A stretch of DNA of 64,000 nt from the NCBI GenBank assembly GCA_021464415.1, contig CM038466.1, positions 33,138,833-33,202,832 on the forward strand. Reading direction: 5' to 3'. The notes beneath the pieces are model-generated. The model was not told where the DNA came from. It worked only from the letters and a program-made list of their open reading frames with translations, and did no database searches. The number at the start of each line of letters is the position of its first letter. The stretch's first letter is position 1. Below are positions 57,601 through 64,000 of the stretch, in pieces. Both the position numbers and the translations under genes were made by a program. The stretch is from Lonicera japonica (lineage: Eukaryota > Streptophyta > Magnoliopsida > Dipsacales > Caprifoliaceae).

Positions 57601-59433
57601 GATCACCCGTAAGAATCCCACACTCAGTTGTTTCATTACTTCTTCTTTCACTTTCAAGGACCATTCTGGCGTAAGTTTCCTCAGCTTCTGTTTGACGGGC
57701 CTAAGTTCTGGATTGGTGTGTATTTCGTGCATGACTATCTGACTGTTCAAACCCGGCATATCTGCATAAGACCAGGCGAAGACATCCACATACTCTTTCA
57801 GAGTTTGTGTGAATTCTTCTCTCTCTGTCCCACTTAGGCTTGCCCCAATGCGGACCTCTTTTCTTTCCTCCTCTGTTCCGAGGTTAATCACAAGAGTGTC
57901 TCCTTCCTCGCTTTGTATACGTTGATCCTCCCGTTCAGGGTGTTCGTTCATTCTTTCCAATTCCATATAAGCAATTACAGAATTAAAAATAACAGGATAA
58001 CGCAAAATAGACTCTTCTTTATTGATACTAGTATTTACAGGTACAAGTTTAAAAAGTTCATTTAGGAGTGACTCCTTCCTATCCTTACCCTCACTCTTAT
58101 CTCTCACCCTTACAATTTCGCTCTTTTCCCTTTCCCCTTGGTAGTCTGGATCAGCGTATATCAAGTGTACAGGGTCATCTCCTGGCTCATCATCTCCCAG
58201 AGCCATGATGTCGAAGAGATCTCCGATCATTTCTTCCTCTTCGCCTTTCATGTCTTCACTTTCTTCCTTCGGCCCGATTGTCAACTTGGTAGCGAAGCTG
58301 TGTACGGTGTTTTCTTTGATATATAGGTCCTCTTCATAGAAGATTTCCCACCCAGGAAGGTTCTCTCCGTCGCTGTTTCTCCAAGGCTCCTGGAAGCCGC
58401 AAAAGGGGAAGTCCTCTCCTTCTTTGACAAAGAACCCGTTCAGAGAGCTGAAACTCGGATACTGATGCCCTCGACCCCTTTTTTGTTGATCGTCCTCTTC
58501 AGTGTGTTGGTACCCCAAACCTTCCCTCTCGTACCTTGCTACTGGTTCCAATGCTTGAAGTAGTCCTGGTTGTCCCATTCCCAGACCGGCTCCAGGCAAG
58601 TATTTCATCATTCTCAACATATTTGTAATCTTGGTGCTGAGACCGGGGATATTGTCAGGGGGAAGATACCTGATTGTCTGGGTGCTAAGAGTTTGCACTT
58701 GAGGCTCGTAAGAAAAGCCTCCTAACTGTATGCTCTGGCTCCCGATTCCCAAAACTGGTAACTCCATATCCGCCAAGGTCCTTTCAGGATCTCCTTGGAT
58801 GGTAATTATGTTCCCTTCAAACGGTATCTTGATCTTTTGGTGCAAGGAGGAGGGGAGTGCTCCTATGTCGTGTAGCCATGCTCTTCCCAACAGTAGGTTA
58901 AAACTGGAAGGAATGTCTATGATTTGAAAGTCGGCCGGGAAGCTTCCGGGACCAACCATGAGATCAAGTTTCAGAGACCCCAGAACGGCCCTCCTGGTAT
59001 TATCATAGGCCCTGACGGTTACAGCGGATGGTGAGAGCTCTGAATCTGAGATACCCAAGCATCTGGCAGTCTTTAGGGGGCAGACATTTATGGTCGACCC
59101 ATTGTCGATGAGAACTTGTGGCAAGATCTTCCCTCGGGTTCGGACGGTGATATGGAGAGCCAGGCTGTGTTTTCTCCCCAACGGAGACAAGTCTTCATCT
59201 GAAAATGACAGACTTCTTTGGACTGTGAGTGACCCGATCATGTTTGGCAGTTGTTCGGGCGTGGAGTCCGGCGATATGACAGCCTCATCCAGGAGTTTAA
59301 TGAAAGCGGTCCTGTGAGGTTTGGAGGCAACCAAGAGGCCCCAAATGGTGATGTGTGCCTGGGTTTTCTTCAACTGTTCCAGTACTCGGTCTTCTCCTAC
59401 TTCTTTTGGAGGCGGTGATTTTTCGGCATCCAT
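54628..59433 (-). CDS. pol: pol polyprotein of element B (PR, RT, RNase H, second RNase H, INT)
   Basis: 1601 open codons. From the ATG at 59433: protease LIDNGSTINVCPL (Asp about residue 110), G-patch-like YLPGAGLGMG (about 278), RT with PFGLKNAGATYQR and YVDDMI (about 730), a connection/degenerate RNase H (LTVTDSAAGAMLAQ, IYFLSKKLSPFE), an additional RNase H (YFDGAANRNG about 1028, AEYEA, GDSALV, FADALA), an HHCC finger (HGGDCGPHMSGH to CHKCQ, about 1250) and an integrase core (GIDVIG about 1320, SDNGTHF about 1384, Glu in VEAANK about 1420). No chromodomain; ends LKKYYQ. The frame really opens at ATG 59568, overlapping the gag stop, but a TAG at 59470-59472 (codon 33; element A has CAA there) separates that start from the rest. 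Enzymatic motifs look intact. Confidence 0.93.
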   Translation of the reverse strand: MDAEKSPPPKEVGEDRVLEQLKKTQAHITIWGLLVASKPHRTAFIKLLDEAVISPDSTPEQLPNMIGSLTVQRSLSFSDEDLSPLGRKHSLALHITVRTRGKILPQVLIDNGSTINVCPLKTARCLGISDSELSPSAVTVRAYDNTRRAVLGSLKLDLMVGPGSFPADFQIIDIPSSFNLLLGRAWLHDIGALPSSLHQKIKIPFEGNIITIQGDPERTLADMELPVLGIGSQSIQLGGFSYEPQVQTLSTQTIRYLPPDNIPGLSTKITNMLRMMKYLPGAGLGMGQPGLLQALEPVARYEREGLGYQHTEEDDQQKRGRGHQYPSFSSLNGFFVKEGEDFPFCGFQEPWRNSDGENLPGWEIFYEEDLYIKENTVHSFATKLTIGPKEESEDMKGEEEEMIGDLFDIMALGDDEPGDDPVHLIYADPDYQGEREKSEIVRVRDKSEGKDRKESLLNELFKLVPVNTSINKEESILRYPVIFNSVIAYMELERMNEHPEREDQRIQSEEGDTLVINLGTEEERKEVRIGASLSGTEREEFTQTLKEYVDVFAWSYADMPGLNSQIVMHEIHTNPELRPVKQKLRKLTPEWSLKVKEEVMKQLSVGFLRVIEYPSWLANIVPVPKANGKVRMCVDYRDLNKACPKDDFPLPNIDLIVDNTANHALKSFVDGFAGYNQIKMHPDHQEKTAFITPWGTYCYTVMPFGLKNAGATYQRAATAIFHDMIHKEVEVYVDDMIIKSKEREGHVPALRAFFDRLRQYQMRLNPQKCVFGVTKGKLLGYVVSKKGIEVDPAKVQAIQDMPEPRTEREIWGFLGNLQYISRFISQLTQKCEPIFKLLRKSSTGEWNDQCQEAFDKIKDYLSKPPVLAPPQIGLPLILYLTVTDSAAGAMLAQHLTDTRKEQAIYFLSKKLSPFEINYTPLEKLCTALVWVTQKLRHYMLVFPVILASRIDPLKYLFEKPALSNRMAKWLFLLSEFDITYMTQKAVKGKIIADYLAHNPILGDMIEEAEFPDETIMNVEINEDWRLYFDGAANRNGNGIGILLVSPDQTHSPVSYRLDFFCTNNMAEYEAYILGLEIAFQRGIRRIQVYGDSALVVHQVLKEWKIRDEKLVPYLARLEEVAGRFERVEFYYIPRSQNSFADALATLASMIDIPEGMEEITLTVQKKSGPAHCMTLEVEIEKDGDSTVWFYDIWNLLKNHQYPEKADKKTRVTLRRLASGFILCAGRLYKRNYDGTHLQCLTEEESVRMMDQIHGGDCGPHMSGHTLARKIIRQGYFWSTLQTDCADHVRRCHKCQIYAKSQKLPPKELYNMTAPWPFSAWGIDVIGKVSPKASNGHEFILVAIDYFTKWVEAESYQTLDARKVARFIKRNIVCRYGVPHEIISDNGTHFEGEANTVMEEYGITRHKSSPYRPQTNGAVEAANKNLKNILSKMTDTCQDWPEKLPYALWGYRTTERVSTGATPFSLTYGMEAVLPVELEVPSLRVMLENQVNELEWVQARYNELALLDEKRLKAAYHHQGYQKRIARAFNQRVRTRGITENDIVLKEIREPARDPRGKFGQKWTGPYIVKEINTGGAAILTDLDGQLLHSPVNMDRLKKYYQ

Positions 59434-59564
59434 CGGTGGTGGCTGGTATACCTTTCCTGAGCGGGTAATCTATTGTATCCAAAGGGATGTTGGGTCTGAT
59501 CCTTCTGAAGTTTCTGACGACTCTGGTTCTGCCGACCAACTAAAAGTCCCGGGGGAGGTTTCTG

Positions 59565-60332
59565 TCATACAGATTGTCTCCTTATGAGGGGGCGGGGTTT
59601 CCATGGTTGTTTTTTCTTGTCCTGGGTCCATCCTATCCCAGCTTTCCCAGGATTGGTTTTGATGGTGAGGGGTTGCGAGATCCCCTGATTTGTCTTTCCT
59701 AAGCCCTGCCCAGGTAGGAAGTTCATCTTGGCCATCCATTGGTCAATTATTGGGTTGAGGCCTGGGGCAACTTGTGCTTTTGCCGATAGCATAACGGGTG
59801 CCTTATAGGCTGGATCGTCCCGAATGCGTCCTACGGGATCAAAGCCTTCATCAGTGGTTAAGGCGTTAATTCCTGCAGGTGGAGCATGATTGGGGAGGGG
59901 GTTGTTGGTAACATTGGGCCCGCCGGGTGCGGGGATGGTTCCGGCTTCAATGAGGTCCTGGATACGATGGCGGAGAGCTAAACAACGTTCCGTGTCATGG
60001 CCTGCCGCCTGATGGTACGCACAGTTCTCATTCATTCTCCAAGTGTTGGGAATAGGATTTGGTGGAGGGCGTGGGTTGAGTGGGGTGACTAGTCCGGCTT
60101 TTTGGAGTAGTTCCAGGCTTTTGACCAGAGTAGTGGGGAGGGTGCAAAAATTTCTCCTTTTCTTGACCTCGGTGTTTGAAGAGTCTCCCTGCGTAGGCCA
60201 ACTCATTGGGGGGACTTGCGGTGACTGCTGAAAGGGGTTTTGTTGATATGGGTACGAGCTTAGTTGGTTTACGGCTGGAGTGGCCGTCTTTCTTCCAGTG
60301 TAAGAGGCCTTCTTGGTATCCGTGTCTGCCTT
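59565..60332 (-). pseudogene. gag: C-terminal part of gag of element B, downstream of a TGA stop
   Basis: Same frame as the gag N-terminal part. Contains RRNFCTLPTTLVKSLELL, the Cys/His motif NENCAYHQAAGHDTERC and a second G-patch-like stretch (FLPGQGLGKTNQG), ending RRQSV and a TGA whose bases overlap the pol ATG (ATGA, 59565-59568). It is cut off from the capsid part by TGA 60333-60335. Expression would need readthrough or reinitiation. Confidence 0.8.
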
Positions 60333-61511
60333 TCAGGTCAATTCTTCCTCTACCTGTGACCCCATACTCAACAGGGCTCTGAAGTGTGGGAATACATGCT
60401 TTCCCATGCAGTTCAATACAGCTGGAGTAAAATTCTTCTGTATGATTTCTAACTGCTCTTCTTCGTCGGGCCGTTTGGACATTTGGGATGCCATTTCCCT
60501 CCAGCGGGTGACAAAGTCGCTGAAGCTTTCTTTCTTGCCTTGCTTGGCCATTTCCAGGTGTTTACGGGTAATTTCCAAATTCTCGTTGGACCCGTACTTG
60601 GTCATGAATTCTTTGACGATATCCCCCCAAGTTTTCGTGTGGTGTTTCTCTAGGTCGAAGAACCATCTCAGGGCTGCCCCCGTGAGAGTCATGTGAAAAG
60701 CCTGAGCCAGCTCCGGCTCTCCACAGCCGGACACTTGCATGGATCTGATGTAGGATTGGAGATGGGTTTTGGGGGGTGTAGTACCAGTGAATTTGGTGAT
60801 AGAGGGGAGCTTAAATCCTTGAGGTAGTCTGGCTTCTGGGTAGAGGGAAAAGGCGTTCATGTCTGTGATCTCGTCTGCCCCTTTCATCAGAGAAACACCT
60901 CTTTGCAGAACCTTCATCTGCTCTTTCAATTTCTTCATTTCTTCGCTCTCTCTTGACACCTCATCGGGCTGTTCCCGGGCTATCATCGATTCTGCGTATA
61001 CTGCCCGGAGTCGGTTGATGTCTGGGTACTCATTGGGAGGGGCTATTGGGGCTGGTGGAATAGGTCTTGCGGGGACTTGTGGCCATGGTTGATATTGGGG
61101 ATCGAGGCCTTGCTGAGGTTGTGGCCAGACGATGGGTGGCTCTTGTTGTTGGTATGTGGGGCCTGAATCCGGGGCCCATTGGTTCTGATTGTTGGGGTCG
61201 GTTTGAACGGGACCGGCCATGTTGGGGCCCGTTTGGGGTGGATTAGTTCCTTGGATTGGGGGAAGTACTTGTGAAGATTGCCCTTGATTCGGATCTCGAT
61301 TCGGTGGTAGTTGCTCAAACCCGGGTGGTGCGGTCCGTTCGGCTGACAACTCTTCCATTCGAATCCGGGTGTTCTGTTGCTCACTTGTGAGGCTTGCCAA
61401 ATTCATGCTGACGGTCATCAACAAACGGTGCATCTCGGCTAAAGTCGGTTGAACTGCAGACGCCTCGGCTAGGCTCTGATTTGTCTCCTGATTCTCTCGT
61501 CCATCGGCCAT
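60333..61511 (-). CDS. gag: gag of element B, capsid part (392 aa, ends at an in-frame TGA)
   Basis: Starts MADGRENQETNQS at 61511, the same start as element A. Residues 1-150 are Pro/Gln/Asn-rich. A coiled-coil-like EVSRESEEMKKLKEQMKVLQ lies near residue 190. The Retrotrans_gag-like capsid domain follows (FTGTTPPKTHLQSYIRSMQV, GAALRWFFDLEKHH, SFSDFVTRWREMASQM). The frame stops at TGA 60333-60335 inside EEELT; in element A the aligned codon is AAG and the frame continues. The product would form virus-like particles but lack the Cys/His nucleocapsid motif. Confidence 0.88.
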   Translation of the reverse strand: MADGRENQETNQSLAEASAVQPTLAEMHRLLMTVSMNLASLTSEQQNTRIRMEELSAERTAPPGFEQLPPNRDPNQGQSSQVLPPIQGTNPPQTGPNMAGPVQTDPNNQNQWAPDSGPTYQQQEPPIVWPQPQQGLDPQYQPWPQVPARPIPPAPIAPPNEYPDINRLRAVYAESMIAREQPDEVSRESEEMKKLKEQMKVLQRGVSLMKGADEITDMNAFSLYPEARLPQGFKLPSITKFTGTTPPKTHLQSYIRSMQVSGCGEPELAQAFHMTLTGAALRWFFDLEKHHTKTWGDIVKEFMTKYGSNENLEITRKHLEMAKQGKKESFSDFVTRWREMASQMSKRPDEEEQLEIIQKNFTPAVLNCMGKHVFPHFRALLSMGSQVEEELT

Positions 61512-62243
61512 TTCAGGTATGCTTGGTCTTACTAGTCTTCCGGTATGATCTCGACCGGCCCAACCTTCCAGACTGACGTCGCTTTATGGCTGTAGACGAA
61601 ACCACGTGGCGAAGATGAAGGGAGACTATGATGCGACTCGATTTTTGCCAAAAGAATCACTAAAAATGGTCGAGAGAAAACCTCGAAAAATAGGTGTGGT
61701 AAAGTAGCCGTAAGGTGGTACATCCCCTACAGCTGTATGACAAGTGTTTTAACTGACTCAATCTTAGATGCAGCGCAGGTGTTCGAACGGTTAAGGCTTC
61801 AGGCTCCCTCCTTTTTGGCAAGACCTTGCGATATACCCCAAGGGCGGGTACGTGCAAGAATCTTTTGATATACTTCCCGGGTACGTGAGTGTTCTCGTCA
61901 CTCGATATACCTCGGGGGTGTACTTGGCCAAGAAGAGTGGAAGTAAATGCTTTCGGTTTATGTTGGCCCAAGCAAGCCAACTCCCTACTCACTTATAATA
62001 CTTCCGAGGGTTTGGGGTAAATTCACACTCGTAGAACCAATGCATGATTTGTGATAGTGCGTGTAAAGTTCGAAAGGTTGGTTTCACAAATATCATTATC
62101 TTTATTACGTCTTTTCGAAAAACTCCCATTTTTTAGGAAAAGGTTTCTTCTCAATCAATTAACATGAGTAGGGAAAGCAGTAAAAGCAAGTTTTTCAACA
62201 GATAAACAAAGGTCCACATATAAGAGTCTAGTTTTCTAATGGT
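61512..62243. other. Untranslated leader of element B
   Basis: Region between primer site and gag ATG on the minus strand, aligned with 54-780 of element A. A short frame (61660-61992) matches the A frame only partly and has no domain. Confidence 0.5.
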
Positions 62244-62262
62244 GTCCCCAGCAGAGTCGCCA
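62244..62262 (-). promoter_or_regulatory. Primer binding site of element B
   Basis: Minus-strand TGGCGACTCTGCTGGGGAC one base inside the 5' LTR, identical to element A. Confidence 0.87.
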
Positions 62263-62263
62263 C

Positions 62264-63832
62264 TGTGAGAATCCGCAAATGCGGCCCCCCGGGTCTCGTC
62301 CCCGTTGGTGGTGGGGGTCATGGGACGTCGGAACTGATTCCGTCGTTCCATTTGCTGGAGCGTTTTCGTTGATTCATATCAAGTGTCCCTACGTTCTATT
62401 TCTAGATGCAAGGGGGTTCATTCAGAGTCGCCAGTACGTTTTACGAGAAAACGGACAAAAAAGGTCGTGTAAGAGGAAAGGCTATAGACAAGCCTTTCTT
62501 TACACGTTTGTCTGCGAAACCGGGATTCTTATAGGGTTCGGAAACTATATTACGGTTTGGGAAGGTGTTAAGCACCCATTCCGCCCTTTCGGTCTCTAGT
62601 GGTCTTATATGTTTATTCTATGTTGAAAAACTTGGATGCTTTTACCGACAGTCTACTACTTTCTAAATGAAAAAAAACCCTAATTTGGGAAAACGGGGAA
62701 AGGAATGAAAACCTTTGTGTTCTGAGATCCGATGTTTTTATATTTAAAAGATGTAAATGACAAATGACAAAAACCTTTTATTTTTGAAAGAGTATTCCGT
62801 ATTATTTCCTCAGATAATGACGGTTTTCTCGAGTTGTGATTATTCTGAAAAAGGTTCGGATCTTTATGTCGGGACTAATTCAATATGGAATTTGAACTCT
62901 TTGAGGAGAGTTTATCAGACACGTCGCAGTCTATGAAAAAGACAGGATATGTGGATTTTAATTCCTAGATAAGTCTTTATCGGTCCGGGGTTTTGAAAAC
63001 AGGGTTTATCCGGACGATAATATACTTACTCTTCTGGTTTTGAAAGTAGTTTTATCAGGGTCTTTTGTTTTGAAAACGGTAGACTATTGGTAACTTGACA
63101 ATAAGTTTATTCAAATAAAACGTGGACAGAATAACAGAAGTAAAACAAGTACACAGATATCTAATTTTAAATACTAGAAGGGACTTTCTTTACCTTCCCG
63201 ACGAGAATAATAATAAGAAAGAAAATATAATACGGCAGAGGGATCTCTGGCGATAGTAATCTTCTCTTTCTTCAGATATTTCCGAGAAATCGATTCCAGA
63301 AACGGAACACGTCGAGTGTTGAAATAGATTCGAGAATTCTTCAGAAATAAGATAATAGTAAAAAAAATGCTTGACAAAAATCAGATCTAAAGCACCAAAT
63401 TCTCGGATTCTAATCGCCTCCCTGAACCCTTGGGGGTGTTGGCCTATTTATACTGCTCGGGAGAGATTGTCGCGCGACATTTCCTTAAAAAAGGAGAATG
63501 TCGCGCGACATTGTGATATGTCGCGCGACATACGGGAATGTCGCGCGACAAACGGCTGAAGTGATGGTTCTGACAGATTGATGTGTCAGAAAGTGGTTGG
63601 TCTGGTGCAGAGGGGGAATGTCGTGCGACATAGTGGAATTGTCGCGCGACATATCAGGGATTGTCGCGCGACAATGTGATATGTCGTGCGACAATCTCTC
63701 TAAAAAATAAGTTTGTCGGGCGACAAACCCTCCTAGTGTAGTACCGGGTCCTCGGGTGGGTCCCGGACCCAAAATAGTAGTTCTCGGAGGTCGTTAGGGT
63801 TCTTGCGGGGGTCACGGATCGGGGTGTCTACA
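62264..63832 (-). repeat. 5' LTR of element B
   Basis: 1569 bp, near-identical to 45524-47091 (three substitutions, one 1-bp indel). It carries the promoter that would drive gag-pol. Confidence 0.96.
63445..63725 (-). promoter_or_regulatory. LTR promoter (5' LTR copy): nine palindromic dodecamers and TATA box
   Basis: Same nine dodecamers as in the 3' LTR, offset by 16,741 bp, the nearest at 63468-63479. Minus-strand TATAAATA at 63445-63452. Confidence 0.8.
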
Positions 63833-63837
63833 AGGTG
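63833..63837. other. Target site duplication of element B, right
   Basis: AGGTG directly after the LTR end TCTACA, equal to 45519-45523. Confidence 0.9.
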
Positions 63838-64000
63838 GATTATGTTAATCCGACAAGTCAAATAAATTAAGTGGTAGGCTCAAGGATTAAGAAGTCATTT
63901 AAATATAGTTGTCAGTAATTTAATTTAAATGACGGTTATCTGTAATCTTAACGTGGGGAGAATAATAAGTATTTAATAACAAGGAGCTCGAAATTAATTT
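63838..64000. other. Right flank of element B, no gene
   Basis: Continuation of the sequence interrupted by element B (see 44461-45518). Nothing coding is visible in these 163 bases. Confidence 0.5.

Larger units (their letters stand above)
45524..63832 (-). mobile_element. Element B: complete Tat-lineage Ty3/gypsy LTR retrotransposon with two antisense genes
   Basis: 18,309 bp, bounded by LTRs 45524-47091 and 62264-63832 and by AGGTG target duplications (45519-45523 and 63833-63837). Read on the minus strand: 5' LTR, primer site, gag, pol, then two genes on the plus strand, a GC-rich repeat and the 3' LTR. By direct reading the LTRs differ by three substitutions and one 1-bp indel, so the insertion is young. 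Pol has a degenerate RNase H plus a second RNase H, the Tat-lineage hallmark, and no chromodomain. Same family as element A. Confidence 0.97.

Noticed and set aside
61660..61992. Leader ORF upstream of gag as an Ogre-type ORF1
   Set aside because: Only about 88-110 codons, C-termini disagree between A and B, and no similarity to Ogre ORF1 is evident.

Overview
The window is plant nuclear DNA, most likely from a eudicot. The evidence is Ty3/gypsy Tat-lineage and Ty1/copia retroelements, hAT and LINE remnants, MITEs, AT-rich intergenic DNA and one plant-type GH81 endo-beta-1,3-glucanase gene. The species cannot be named from the sequence. There is no sign of prokaryotic organisation.

Layout. 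(1) 1-17321, + strand: element A, a giant Tat-type LTR retrotransposon. Only the last 33 bp of its 5' LTR lie in the window; the internal region and 3' LTR are complete, but the genes are decayed. (2) 17322-30882: old repeat-rich DNA with a hAT transposase relic (which A has landed in or beside), a LINE ORF1 relic, an LTR-like fragment, local duplications, a hAT-type MITE and a SINE-like element. (3) 30883-33006, - strand: the only convincing host gene, an intronless GH81 glucanase. (4) 33007-45523: AT-rich intergenic DNA with several MITEs and a dead Ty1/copia element. (5) 45524-63832, - strand: element B, a complete 18.3 kb copy of the same family as A, with 1568/1569 bp LTRs and a perfect 5-bp target duplication (AGGTG). 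Its LTRs differ by three substitutions and one indel, so it inserted recently. A and B face each other as a very long inverted repeat around about 28 kb.

The unusual part is the element family itself. Besides sense gag and pol (protease, G-patch-like motif, RT, a degenerate plus an additional RNase H, integrase), each copy carries two genes on the opposite strand between pol and the 3' LTR. One is a five-exon gene for an 854-aa plant-mobile-domain (PMD) protein. The other is a single-exon 418-aa protein that looks related to plant retroelement proteins of the DUF7745 type. In element B both antisense genes are open and have their own TATA boxes. Upstream of both TATA boxes, and upstream of the LTR TATA box, lie arrays of the same perfect 12-bp palindrome TGTCGCGCGACA (9 in each LTR, 3+3 internally in B). 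They are spaced about 20-22 or 30-32 bp apart, that is 2 or 3 helical turns. The simplest reading is one shared regulatory code for the retrotransposon promoter and its two accessory genes, possibly an autoregulatory or anti-silencing module. That function is inference. A 69-bp minisatellite fills intron 1 of the PMD gene, and a GC-rich 46-bp tandem repeat sits before the 3' LTR.
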